A stretch of DNA of 64,000 nt from Trissonchulus latispiculum (taxonomy: Eukaryota; Nematoda; Enoplea; Enoplida; Ironidae): assembly GCA_030248195.1 (NCBI GenBank), contig JASAND010007645.1, positions 62,001-126,000 of the forward strand, in the 5' to 3' direction. The notes under the pieces were generated by a model. It ran no database searches. It was given only the letters and a program-made list of their open reading frames with translations, and was not told where the DNA came from. Shown here one piece after another: positions 52,501-63,502 of this stretch. The position numbers were made by a program, and so were the translations under genes. Each line of letters starts with the position of its first letter. Within the stretch, counting starts at the first letter, position 1.

Positions 52501-54505
52501 ATCTACCCCGGGATGGACGGCACCTGGTTACTCCTCTACCAATCAGCCAGTTTATTCCACTGCGTAAGTATACAACTACTAAGTAAGAAACCCCTAAAAG
52601 GTTTTTATGCAAAAGAGAACTGATTATTCCCGGATATGAACACGCAAATAACGACTAGAAATTTTGATAACCTAGCTATTACCGGTTCTGGAAGTTTCAC
52701 TTTTCATCCTGCCTTGAAAAATCATTGTTCGTTGATAGTAAGCTGATAGAATGGACGATAAAACCGCTCTTGAGAAATTGTCCAAAGATGCAGTGTAGAA
52801 AATAGTTCAGATCCACTTACAGTGGAGCAATTCTCGTCCAAAAGTTTTGGTAAACTGGTTTTTAGCATTTAGCAAACTGATAATGGTCGTTGAGCACAAT
52901 TTTCCACATCATAATTCTAGAATTTCAACTTTTGTTTCACACTGTACATTAAGCTAAGAAGCTGGCGTTTCACAGAAAGTTAACCATCATACCAGATTTA
53001 TTTTCTGCAAATTTGAATGAAATTGTGCAATAATTGCACTTTGTGCAATGATATACATATGCTACATTGCATTTAATGTGCTGGTTTCCGTTCGGGTAGT
53101 TTCATTCGCACAGCTCCAATCCTTTGCGAAACTGTCAAAACTTACCGAATATTCATTTTGCTTCTGCTCTTTAGCAATCTGGGAACAGTCCCGTATTTTT
53201 AGGTGAAAAGATAAGAAATATTTGGTTTCGACCTTATTCTCTCAGTAGGCAGTAGAGACACCGGATTAATTGTTGTAATGGCTGAAAAGAGGGCACCAAA
53301 AACGACATCTTTGCTTTCACAACTACTGAGCTGTTTCTAACGCTAGCTAACTAACGCTAACTCGAGTTTGGAGCAAGTTCAGTTTGGCCTGAGTTTGGTT
53401 CAAGTTTGGCAGTGTAAATTGGCCTTAAAGGCCACCTGAGACAAACCCAAAATTATGTCCCTCGCCCCACATGTCCTTCTTTTGAGATAGCTCAACAAGC
53501 ACAATTCTCGAGTATATACTGTAGGTACGAGGTGAATTTATTTATTGTAAGCTTTAAAATAATGTATAGATGGCTTTCAAACTCCAAACATTGAGAAAGT
53601 TAAAGCTTTTCAAAAATCAGTGCGCAAAAGGATATACCATCAGATTAAGAGGAGCCCGGCCCGGCCTTGACAGCCAAAAGCAGCGCTTTGTAGTCTGGTT
53701 AAGTACGGTGTCTTCGCAATATATTTTTGTAACCTAAGTTTTTTACCCAGACAAAATTGCTAAATGTGGGCAAAACCTAGCTCATTCCGACGAGATCACA
53801 ACTGACAGGTCGTTAGTTCCAGGCCTTCTTAATTCTTAATTCTTAATTCAGCGCAGCAGGTCTCTTATGTTTGTTCTGCCATCCAGCTTCCAGGCACTTA
53901 TGTGCAAAACATAAGAAATTACATGAATGCATGTAAAACAATGCTTGGCAGAGCATGATTTGCACATAAGATTCTATTTTGAAATTCTTCATTAACGATG
54001 ACTCATAAAGTAAACAGGAATCAGAAATGGAACAAATTCAATCAGAATATTCCGGTTTCTTTTGAATTGACAGGGAAATTTCTCTGACTGCTTTTTGCAG
54101 AGAGTGGCTTATCGTTTTGCAGATTATGAGATCATGTTAAAGGAATACCTTTAGATTTATACTTCCGTTGCACTTATGACTTACTTTATTGAAGTCTGCA
54201 ATTCTCTTTCACTGCAACGAATACACAGGAACCGGTAAATTAAAAGAAAACGGTATCCAATAATTTTCCCTATTGCAGCAACCTCACCTTCAAGATTAGC
54301 ATTCGCTGCGCAGCAGGCCTACAGTTGTAAATTGTAACTCAGTAAACATTTAACCTTTTGCATGCAATATTGCTTGTTTGATAAATTTTTAGTAAAATTG
54401 GATACAGTTGTCTTTTGTTTGATTTTATTTTCTAGTCAAACAGCAGGCTCGTTTGCCGTTCCACCGCCTCCAGCATATGATGCCTTAGAAAAGCCTAAAG
54501 AATGA
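49517..54505 (+). CDS. Small two-transmembrane protein with PPxY tail (4 exons, plus strand)
   Basis: The exons are 49517-49548, 51663-51765, 52271-52563 and 54436-54505, giving 165 residues. MSDPANNRILAYS leads into helix 1 (GFVLVLAGLGFTIAAVAVG), a Tyr-rich loop (YSYYDYY) and helix 2 (FWALLCVGMVLNITGSVLL) followed by RIARRLRLIRLLRGR. The tail has VPPQGYPGQ, VPPPASTPGW and, at the end, PPPPAYDALEKPKE, a PPxY ligand for WW domains. Both termini are predicted cytosolic. The paralogue at 36364-40316 has the same domain order and intron phases 2, 0, 2. The third exon is 36 bases longer here. All splice sites are consensus and there are no disabling changes. Confidence 0.9.
49848..49925. repeat. 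Repeat shared with 34390-34468
   Basis: Both places carry caaggtacaagccccctc followed by aaatttttttg and gacaagcc. Confidence 0.7.
49940..51154. mobile_element. 1.2-kb TTAA-flanked element (GGGGGGGGTCACTTT termini)
   Basis: TTAA lies at 49936-49939 and 51155-51158. The termini ggggggggtcacttt and aaagtgaccccccc are inverted. It is in intron 1 of the plus-strand PPxY gene. Same target choice as the GGTGGTGG family but a different terminal sequence. Confidence 0.8.
51663..51765 (+). CDS. PPxY gene (plus), exon 2 (first membrane helix)
   Basis: The acceptor is tattattttag and the donor gtatgt. It encodes the first hydrophobic helix and the YSYYDYY loop. Confidence 0.88.
52271..52563 (+). CDS. 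PPxY gene (plus), exon 3 (second helix and Pro-rich tail)
   Basis: The acceptor is tcgtatttag and the donor gtaagt. The frame opens upstream of the internal ATG at 52313, so that Met is not the start. Confidence 0.92.
53077..53644. mobile_element. TTAA-flanked element, diverged copy, in intron 3 of the PPxY gene
   Basis: TTAA at 53073-53076 and 53645-53648. The ends tgtgctggtttccgttcggg and aaaaggatataccatcaga match the element at 41122 with several changes. Parts of the interior follow 37480-37640 in reverse. Confidence 0.65.
54436..54505 (+). CDS. PPxY gene (plus), exon 4 (PPPPAY tail and stop)
   Basis: The acceptor is tttattttctag. The exon encodes QTAGSFAVPPPPAYDALEKP and ends TGA. Confidence 0.92.
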
Positions 54506-54811
54506 ACTGTGAAACATTCTGAATTCATTTTGCATTATATGTGGCTTATAGTATTGTACAGCCCGTTGTAGTAAATTAAACTGTCAGGCATGATTCAGTG
54601 TGACTACGATTGCAACGAATTCAATGACTCAATGATTCAATATGATAATTAAAGGTAGTGAGACACTTCGCCACACTTTAATTAGTAATTACTCTTGTAA
54701 ATGCGAAAGGGAATGCCCTTTACACTCAATTAGAAACGAGAAGGAAAGGGAGGGGGCAGGACAAACTACGTATTAAACGTGAGCGGTGAGACAATTTTGA
54801 TAAACTACAGC

Positions 54812-54817
54812 AATAAA
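54812..54817 (+). promoter_or_regulatory. Polyadenylation signal AATAAA
   Basis: Canonical hexamer 307 bases after the stop codon of the plus-strand PPxY gene. Confidence 0.55.
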
Positions 54818-55347
54818 GTGTTGACCAATATGGTTTTCTATTGTATTCCAATACTTCTATAGCAATGTTATATATAACAAGTAACCTCTAAAAGGGGAAT
54901 TATTCTGCCACGGTGCCTGATCGTGCAATCTGGTTATCTTATCAATACATAATCAAAGTCAGGAGAAAAGAAGATTCAGTCCTGCAGCCTCGATAGCTCC
55001 CTGTGTCCGTGTATCAAGTGGCCATCTGATTTTTTTCAGCAGAATAAAGCAAAAATCAAGCAAATAATCTTGTTATTTATTTCAATACGCCTTAACACAT
55101 CAAGAAACAAGCTATTCCAGTTTGATTTTTGATTCTAAGTTGACATTTTAAAACAAAAATCAAACCGCATTCTGATTGGCTGAAGCAGCTAGCCACTCGC
55201 CTTGCTGGAAAGGCACGTGATGTGTGCGCCTTTATGGATTGGCAGACTTCTATTGGCTATTTTATTGTGCACCACTTTGCATTTCTAGCATATTCATTTG
55301 CTCTACTAGGCATGTTGGCTTGAAGCGGTTTATCTTAAACTGCCACA

Positions 55348-55572
55348 ATGGAATGGTTGGACGAACGGTTTGTTCGGGAACATGTAGAAACTGACGGCAT
55401 GAGCGTTTCAGATCTTACGAATTACCTTAAAGAGTGTTATTCCGAAAGAAAGGGGCTGTCGGAGAGGAACGTCAGAAGATTCTGCAAGTTCCATGAAATA
55501 AAGTTTTCCCGCTTAGCTGATTCGATTAGCGATGAAGCATTAGATGCTGTAATGGCTGAAGCAGTCGCAGAG
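55348..55572 (+). CDS. Integrase-core gene exon 1
   Basis: ATG in the context gccacaATGG, 75 codons, donor gtaagt. It encodes MEWLDERFVREHVETDGMS and a helical region. Confidence 0.85.
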
Positions 55573-57663
55573 GTAAGTGAATCAGTCGCAGTTGCATTTG
55601 GTTGTAATAATACTGGGAATGACAAACATTGCTCTTTTTGTCACAAAGAATCTGTTTCTGAGAAGCTAGTTTCACTTCAGCTTTCGTTGTTCACCCAACA
55701 TTGTTTCGGTTTCATGATTGGTGATGATTTTGTGTTTGAAACAACATTATTTAGTTCAGTAAAGCTGGTCAAATGCAAGAAACGGTGAAATATCTGAAAT
55801 TTTCAATTCAATTTAGTTCAAAGCTGCCTATGTTATAGGTGGGAAGCTGCTATGGCCGGCGAATGATGATTGGTCATCTTCGAAATTAGGGAGTGCATGT
55901 GGGTGAAGTTAGAGTTGGAAAAAGTTTACAACGTGTGCAACCGCAATATCACGAGCACAGGCAACAGGGAACCGAAAAACAGATTAATCCTGTATCGTAC
56001 TACGCCCCATTTTTTGGATACAATCTACACATGGACCAGAATGAAAAAGTAATTTTACGAAACTTCAAATAATTTCAATTTTGTAGTCTACGTTGGGGCT
56101 TCCGCCTCGGATGTGTACTTATGTAACATTCGTTTTAAGGTGGTGGTAACGTTTACAGAGTCAGTTTCAAAACGTTATAAATTATTCTATGTAAGGACTT
56201 ATATAGCAAATGATACAGCATTTTAAAGTTGGAAATAAGCTTGTTTTGGAAGTTTCAGACATTTTGGATTACTTTCACGAAAGTTATAATCTAAAATACG
56301 GGAAAAATACCACCAACTTAAGTTAACGTAGCCGCCAGCGGTATTTGATATTTCATTTCAAGCTGACGTTAGGCAGAATCGATGTATTGTTGCTAAAGTT
56401 TTGCACGAAATTGCCATGTTTTGATATTTTCATTTCATGAAACAAACTTTACGTTTTAGCTTGTCGAATTTGGCATAACATTCGTCCTGGCTGTTGACGG
56501 TTGCTCAGGATTCATTCCTGCTGCATGTGTGATGCCTATTAAAAATAATCTAACTATCTATGAAAATATGTTTTCGTAAGTTAAATATAAGGCTTTTTGT
56601 CAACTACTGTGTACTACTAGTATTTTTCAAACTTTGAAGAAAGCTGTGACTAGTCAGCTAAAACTATTTCACAATAAAATGCCCATTTGTTTCTTTTAGG
56701 AAAAGCGTGGAATCATATGGCTTATGGGAGCAAATCATCGTTGACCATGGAAAAGAGTTCTACCTTTCTCTTTTCATTCAGGATTATCTGACCCAACATT
56801 GTCAGAGCAAAAGACCAGCCTATCGTCAAGTCACCTCAACTGTAGTACGCTCTGACAGTTTTGCCCTATAATTAGCTTCGTAACTATTTGTCTATGGAAT
56901 GTGTTTATCTGTATATGGAACTTCCACAAAACTAAACAACAACAATCACTTTGAGGACTTTGAGTAGCTCGTGAGCTAAGCTTTAACTCACCCCAGCTTT
57001 TTGTCACCTGTGTGCCCTACCAGTAAAATGTGGTTGACTAAACTCGATGATTTTTGTTAAAGTATTGGCTGATTTTTGTTAAGCTTGCTACATCTAATGG
57101 ATAGGATAGGTCAAGTCAACCAGGGCTAATTGTCTTTTTAATTTATTGTTGCTTAATATTTTAGAACAACAGAGTGGAAAGGCTCTGGGTGGAGGTGAAC
57201 CAAACGGTTGGATATCCTTTGAAATATGGCCTGATAGAAATGGAACGAAATGGCAGCCTCAATCGTGACAATCCGCTCCACCGATTCGCTGCCAGTTATA
57301 CTGGTATTATGGTGGCTAATCACGGACTACAAACTCTTGTGGAAGCTTGGAATTGCCATGTAGTCCCAGGTAGTCATAACATTTTTAACTAGAGCTTTAT
57401 CTATCAATCCAACATAAATTTCTTTTTGTTTAACTTTGTAAGCTATTAATGTCAGCGTTTGCATAGCAGTTTCCATGCTTGTATTTATTCCGCTTCGGGA
57501 TAGTATTATTTTTAATATGTTCTAGGCCGTGGTCGTCCAGACTCTTTCATTGCTTCAAAGCAAAATTTCCAGCTACCCTGTCCAGTTCCTTCAACAGAAG
57601 AAGCTCGAGCTATGTGTAATAGAGTGACTGAGATCTGTGACGAGTTATGGGCTGAGGCTGAAA
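55348..57663 (+). CDS. Intron-rich DDE integrase-core protein, six exons, one in-frame stop
   Basis: The exons are 55348-55572, 55839-56048, 56460-56575, 56700-56841, 57165-57369 and 57526 to about 57663, joining in phase to about 345 codons. The N-terminal 75 residues form a helix-turn-helix-like region (LSERNVRRFCKFHEIKFSRL). The core has LHMDQNEK (D), IIVDHGKEF (D) and NNRVERLWVEV (E), a complete D,D,E triad of the retroviral-integrase fold. This family of transposon-derived integrase proteins is widespread in invertebrates. A TAG at 55887-55889 lies between LRN and GVHVGE where Gln (CAG) is expected. It is otherwise intact, so it may be a recent pseudogene, a segregating null allele or a base error. 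The 3' end is uncertain because the match stops near 57663. Confidence 0.8.
55839..56048 (+). pseudogene. Integrase-core gene exon 2, with TAG at 55887
   Basis: Between tgttatag and gtaatt, 70 codons in phase 0: VGSCYGRRMMIGHLRN, stop, GVHVGEVRVGKSLQRVQPQY, ending HMDQNEK with the first catalytic Asp. Confidence 0.82.
56139..56317. mobile_element. 179-bp TTAA-flanked MITE in intron 2 of the integrase-core gene
   Basis: TTAA at 56135-56138 and 56318-56321 with termini ggtggtggtaacgtttac and ggaaaaataccaccaac. The smallest member of the family. Confidence 0.82.
56460..56575 (+). CDS. Integrase-core gene exon 3
   Basis: Between acgttttag and gtaagt. It encodes LVEFGITFVLAVDGCSGFIP and VMPIKNNLTIYENMF. 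Confidence 0.85.
56700..56841 (+). CDS. Integrase-core gene exon 4
   Basis: Between ttcttttag and gtagta. It encodes SYGLWEQIIVDHGKEFYLSL with the second catalytic Asp and ends in RQVTST. Confidence 0.85.
57165..57369 (+). CDS. Integrase-core gene exon 5
   Basis: Between atattttag and gtagtc. It encodes NNRVERLWVEVNQTVGYPLK with the catalytic Glu, then ASYTGIMVANHGLQTLVEAW. Confidence 0.88.
57526..57663 (+). CDS. Integrase-core gene exon 6 (3' end uncertain)
   Basis: After tgttctag it encodes GRGRPDSFIASKQNFQLPCP and CDELWAEAE. A donor (gtaaac) follows. Without splicing the frame runs into hydrophobic nonsense to a TGA at 57736-57738. Confidence 0.65.
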
Positions 57664-59890
57664 GTAAACTGATTTGGGTCGTGAGATTTGCTGTATTGGT
57701 TAGGCTTAGGATAGGCTTCTTCGGCCTGTTGATCTGATCAGCACTCTAGAACACTGGTCAGCGCGTGGGGATTCAGAGATCTCCACTTAGATTGAAGTAC
57801 AGACTGTAGTGGTGTTCTGACAGACCGTACTTAATGGCTGACCGGGTAGGGGTTTAGATTCGTGAGTTCGTTTAAGATAAGAGGTCACCAGGGGGTTTAT
57901 AGTCTCTATATCGACTCTTTCCGATTGATGCAGTCTTATCCTCTAGCTCGGATAAGACAGGGAACGATGATCTGAAAAGTAAGCTGAAGACGAGTCTAAA
58001 AGTCACACAATTTATTGACACAAAAGTACAGACTGTAGTTATCAATTCCAGCAGATACGGTGTTCAATGCAAGGTTATGGTACAATGAACAGAGATTACA
58101 ATGATCTGCCAGAATTGTCCTTCTAGTATTGACTGGTCTAGGTTTTGGTTTGGGTTTGGGGTACACACTGTCTCCAGGACTTTTCCTGATATTCCACCAG
58201 ATTACACTACGGGGTCGGATAGGTAACCTATATGCTTGACTAGCTCAACTCGTAGTTGCTAACTCAACTCCTAGGCTTTTCTTCGTAGCCTCTCTAGCTT
58301 GCTCTGTCCCTCTAACAACAGATCGGGACTTAACACCAATTAACACAAACAGTTAACGTAAATTAGAATAGTCTCACAAGGGAGCGGCTTGGATTAGTTC
58401 TGGGGCCTCCGTGTAACGGCTACCCAGGCGACTGAATTTAGAAAGACGAGAGGTCCGTTCCTGAAATGGAGAATTACAGTTACGGGCTGAAGAGTGTCGG
58501 ACGAGATATGAAAAGGTCGATCGGCTGAACAACTAATATAATTATGTAAATTAAAGCAGAGAATACAATTGTTCAATGAGATTTAGGCACGCTTTTCAAC
58601 AGGATAGACAATCACGATAACTGACTGGTTTCCGCTGAACATTTTCTCGTGATAGGCTTGCAAAGAATTACTGAACACTGATCAAAAGTTAGGTTTCCCA
58701 ATGGTGATTCGCGATTGGCCGACTGTCTCTGCTTGACGCCACATTACCCTTGCCAAAGTATATCCGGTTAGCTACCTCTCTGAGATCTGAGATACAGGAT
58801 CAACTGAACACAGGCTACTGGATACTGAGACCGGATCTACTTCTGGATCCAAAACACAAGAACTGACTGACAGGACACTGGCGACAGGACTGACACTGAC
58901 TACTGACTCTGAACAGGAGGCTACCAGCTTCTCTCGACACTGACTGATTAGGCGTTGGCAGCAGACGTGCGGCAACCTGAATCAAATGGGTTAAAACCCA
59001 TTATAAACAGCGGTGGTGGGGATTAGAACCCCAGCAACTATTATCCGGGCTAATAGGCTTCCAAGTGTGGGTTTTGACACCCGAAACGTGCTTTGTGTGT
59101 GTCTTGTTAACTGTTCTTTGCTTTCAGACAGACTTCAGACGTTTTGGATGGTTTTGGTGTGCGAATGAACAAGATTGAACGTTTTCCTGGCCGTTCTGGT
59201 GTTTCCGGCCAGATATGCAAATGAGGCTGGACTGGACTAAAGGATTGGACACAGACCGTGAACTACACTGCTCAATACTGCCTAACTGACTAGAATCAAT
59301 TAATACAAAACTAAAACTAACTTAAAACTAGCTACGTTTATCTAAAAACTCCTATACTGACAATTCTAACACCTAGGGCTCAATACCGGCTATAACTGAA
59401 ACTGGATACTGAACTATGGACTGTTACCCTCTAATCTACGGGTACACAGCACTAAACTACACCTGGTAACTGTTTGCCACTGCCAAGACACTATTCCCTA
59501 CGAACCTGGTCACATTATACGGTATTCAATCTAATTCTAGCCCTAGGACAGAATATGCAAATGAGCTTACGTAAATTTGAACCTAAACGGGCTAACCTAC
59601 CTAATTATCACGGACTGGACCCATTCCCTGCAGAGGCTCCACATCTTGAGCAAGATAACCTACGCAGGCCTCTGGGGTCGCAGAATTAGCGATTAACAGC
59701 AATCCTAAACAATTACTAAATCTGAACTACTGGACAATTATCAAGACTAGACTACAAACAATTATCGGCTATGAACTATACAAGATTCGAGCATGGGCTC
59801 TCTTTCCGGCCCGGATACGTACCTAATCTAATCATTATTAATCATTAACTACCTACCTAACTGCTAATTAAGTTATTTTAATTATTATTT
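57664..59890. other. No gene recognised
   Basis: Mixed sequence. The phrase aagtacagactgtagt occurs at 57795 and again at 58025. A tRNA T-arm-like palindrome ggggattagaacccc lies at 59016-59030 but no cloverleaf surrounds it. The sharp end of the integrase-core homology at 57663 suggests that a mobile element begins here. Confidence 0.35.
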
Positions 59891-59899
59891 TACTGGACT

Positions 59900-60115
59900 G
59901 GTCTCAAGACCTCAACTGGAGGTATTTACATGAGTAGCCCCACACATACAGTTATTATCATTCTTTCAGTTTATTCCGGACATGCAACAAGACCTCCAAC
60001 TGGGAGGAGTTTACATGAAGTGCCCATCATGCATACAAATCACTGGATATTAATTAAAGTTAATCACGGGGCCTCAAGACCCTCTCTGCGAAGGTATTTA
60101 CATGAGGAACCCGGA
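59900..60115. repeat. Three-copy module ending GGAGGTATTTACATGA
   Basis: Three diverged units, each with caagacct or caagaccc, a ctgggaggta-like step, tttacatga and a C-rich end, at about 59905, 59988 and 60072. Spacing is about 84 bases. Confidence 0.7.
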
Positions 60116-60129
60116 AGTCGATAATTAAA

Positions 60130-62890
60130 ATAACTTAAAGCCTAAATGGGGCTACTTCCCACATTAACTACTACCTAAGCTAATTAATCTAATTAATACC
60201 TAACTAAGTGCGTTCTGATTCGGAAATGGCCCGTGTCATGGCCATTTACAGGTGATTGCTCGTGTTTTTGCGTGAATTCTGCGTGTGCAATTTTGGAGAG
60301 GGATTCGGAAGCCAAAAGTCGGATAATAATTGCTGTCGCAATTATTATCAAGACAACAAAACTACAAAACACTGTTTAACTTAGGGGAATGCCGGATTTC
60401 CCCATTTAAAACCTTGATAATTAACTGGTTTGAAATGTACTGGAAAGATTCGTTTTCGAAGCGAGTTTTAGAAACAATCCTACTCTTTTGACCGGCTGAA
60501 CTAAAGAGAGCACAAATATAGAACAGTGAGCAGTTTTGATTGGCACGGCAAGAAGTATGGCCGGCGGGCCTGGCCGCCGGCTGTGGGGAAAATGGGACAT
60601 TCTATTGCGTGGCAGTTCCGGGAAGTTATTCAACTTCCCGGGCTTGGGGGGAACAGGAAGGGTCCTAACCTCAATACCTAGGTTGCCCCAAATATTTGAC
60701 GAATTTTGGGAGTTTTGGGTTACTGTCGTAGTTGGGTGGAAGGTGAGTAAAAATAGCAAAAATGGACTTTTTGAGACTTGAACCGGGGATTGAACTTTGA
60801 GGTTTTGGATCACCAAAAAGTGGTGATTTTGGAGAGAAACATGATTTGAAATTGGGAACAGAATTGCGCGTTTTCAGATTGAAATCGGAAATTGATTGGG
60901 GTTGACTTGCGAGGGCTTGGAACTCACAAGCCAACCTGAAAACCCACACCCAACATAACCCCAGAGGGTGGGGCGAAAGGCCCACACCCTCCACATGTGC
61001 AGAAAAGACAAATAAGCTAAAACTGGGGTGATTAGGCCCAGCTATCAGATGTGTGTGGAGTTGTCATCGGGGCCCTACGGCCCCGGTAAGATCAGAAATC
61101 GGGTCCTGGGGACCGCCACGAGGGCATAAGGGTCCCCAAGATTTGCAGCAGAACTGCCCCTGTGGACCGCCTCGAGGGCATAAGAGTCCACAGGGGTGGT
61201 TGTACAAGGCCTAGAGTGTCGGTGCTAGCTCAACCTGAAAAAGAAAAGTGAGTCCTAAGAGGGGAAAGGGGGGAAGGGGGGAAATGCTAATGTCTAGGCC
61301 TCCATATAACGACTTCAAGACAGCATTTCCCCCGGCAAACAACCGGACGAAAAAGGGGGAGAGCAACCGCTCTGTCTAAAGTCTCAACCGACACTGACTG
61401 GAAATTCGAATTTCCAGTCGAGACCCTGTCTGGGGGCGGTCTTTCGCTCCCCAGGCAGCTGATTGGCTGCGCGTGTGGTGCGATCATTGCAATCACCTTT
61501 GATTGGACTACCGAAGTCGTGACCTACGGTAGTCCACGTGCGCGAGCCGTGGTGTAAAGTGTAAAGTCCACGTGCGCGGGCTGTAAAGTGATTTGAAATT
61601 GACTGTAATCGTATGTAGTGATTATGACTTCTTGTTGTTTTAGAAGACGATTCATTGGTTATTATTGTTTTGTAATTACTGATGTAGTAATTATGCGTCG
61701 GGGGTGAAGAGGGGGGTCTCTATAACGGCCCACTGCTCTGTAGAATAAGGTTTCTGGTTCGAATCCGCAGAGACTGACAGTTCTTTGACATTTCTGCAAT
61801 TTCTATGCTTCTTTTCCGTTTCTGTTTCACAAAAGCGAGGAAGGCGCTGTTGGCCATACGGGTGGGGTGGGAGGCCTCTAGAGGAGGCCCTCCCGTACAC
61901 AGGAAGGTCAGGGTTCGATTCTGAACTTCTAAGAGTGAGTTAGCATGGTTTTCTGTATGATTCTTTACCCTAGCTTTGAGCACGTTGAAACTGGGGAAGT
62001 TTGGGCTGTCCACTGGCCTCTATAACGGCCCAAGGAACAGATCATAACCTAGACAGTTGTACCCCCTAATTAATAAATGTAAGACCGGCTTCAGGGCAAT
62101 TCTGGCTTGGCAGGCATTAATATACAGTTCGCACGGCAAATCATTAACAATTGGTTATTTACATCAGTTACCTGGCATTATGAGCAGAATATGAGGCAAA
62201 CAGGGGCCAGAGATCGTTCAGCAATCACATACAAGATACGCTTCATTCTATTTTTGACCTTGAGCCTGGATTTGGCGGTTTTAGCAGATTTTAGCCCTTT
62301 CCTTCTTCTGGGCACATTTTAGCTTCAAAACTTGGCTTTCATTTTCCCTATTTACTCGTGAGGCTGCTTAGATACAAAACACGGTTTTACTGAACAAATT
62401 CCACGATTATGGCAATAATAAAAAAGCATTTTTATTACAGCCTCACCGAGTTTAAAGGGGTAATATTTCGACTTGGGGGGGAGAACCAAAACTCTTGAAA
62501 TTTTCCCTCCCAACCACAAGGCACGCGCTGATCTCTTGGCCAATAGGGGGGGTATCAGGACAGAGTCTCGCTTTCCTTATTGTGTACTTCTTACAGGGAC
62601 TTCGTGTATCATGCTCAGGGGACTTCTCCGTTTCACAACCGTCACTCCAGGGGTGACCAATAATTACCCGTTTCTTTCGGGTTAGCCATTCGGGCTTACT
62701 TACTTCTATTCTTCCTTCTAAATTCTATCTTTCTTTCTCTTCTTGTTTCCAGCTCTTTGGCTGATGGCGGACTATTACTTCTTCTTCTTCATTCTTTCAA
62801 TCTTACACTGTACTGCCTCTTTTTCCTGAGGCGCGGAACGCTGGGTACTAAATATTAATTCGTCTCTATTACTTAGGACCTAATTCCTAA
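60130..62890. other. No gene recognised; short repeats
   Basis: A unit ccgcc(a/t)cgagggcataag(a/g)gtcc occurs twice (61111 and 61166). A motif ctctataacggccca recurs at 61718 and 62018. Two B-box-like stretches (ggttcgaatcc at 61755 and gggttcgattc at 61911) lie between them, without complete tRNA folds. Confidence 0.4.
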
Positions 62891-63010
62891 TTACTGGATC
62901 CAGCCTCTATATCGGCTACGATCTTCCTAGAGCTAAGGCTCACCTGAAATTGTTACTAAGTCAGGTCCAGCCTCTATAACGGCTGCGACCCAAGATGGAG
63001 CTAAAGCTCC
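62891..63010. repeat. Two-copy module CCAGCCTCTATA-CGGCT
   Basis: The unit tccagcctctatatcggcta at 62899 recurs as tccagcctctataacggctg at 62956, about 57 bases later. Both are followed by cga and an agctaa(g/a)gct step. Confidence 0.75.
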
Positions 63011-63294
63011 CGTACCCAAAATAATTATTAAACTTCCAGTCATTTACTGTTCCGCTTCTTTCACTGCTAATCTTCCGTACAGTTCAAAATCAATACAATT
63101 AATTACGCACTGCCTACATGGGCACATCCAATACTTCAATACAGTTAATTCAAAACAACAAACAATAATTAATCAATTCAATTCAGTTGAAGCTTTCTTC
63201 GCTAACTTGTACGTTTTGTACTACACATTCTCGAAACTTGCAGCCATATTTTCGGCACTTTTCATTATTCAAAACTTCGGCTTCCTTTTGAGCC

Positions 63295-63502
63295 ATAACT
63301 TTTCCGGCCAACGAGCCGTCACTTTTGGGCCGACGAGCCATCACTTCCGGGCCTACGAGCCCTAACTTACTGGCCGACGAGCCATTACTTTTGGGCCAAC
63401 GAGCCCTCATTTCCGGGCCGACGAGCCCTAACTTACTGGCCTACGAGCCATCTTTCTTTCCGGCCGACGAGCCGTACTTTCCCGGCCTATGAGCCGTTCC
63501 GT
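63295..63502. repeat. Minisatellite of GGCC-ACGAGCC units
   Basis: Ten or so units of ggccgacgagcc (variants ggcctacgagcc, ggccaacgagcc) are spaced 19 to 25 bases apart with tcacttccg or taacttact spacers. C/G-rich against an A/T-rich background. Confidence 0.9.

Noticed and set aside
59000..59090. Possible tRNA or primer-binding site (ggggattagaacccc)
   Set aside because: Only a T-arm-like hairpin is present; no acceptor stem, anticodon arm or adjacent LTR could be identified.
61700..61930. Two tRNA B-box-like motifs (ggttcgaatcc and gggttcgattc)
   Set aside because: No matching A-box and cloverleaf within tRNA distance, so not called as RNA genes.
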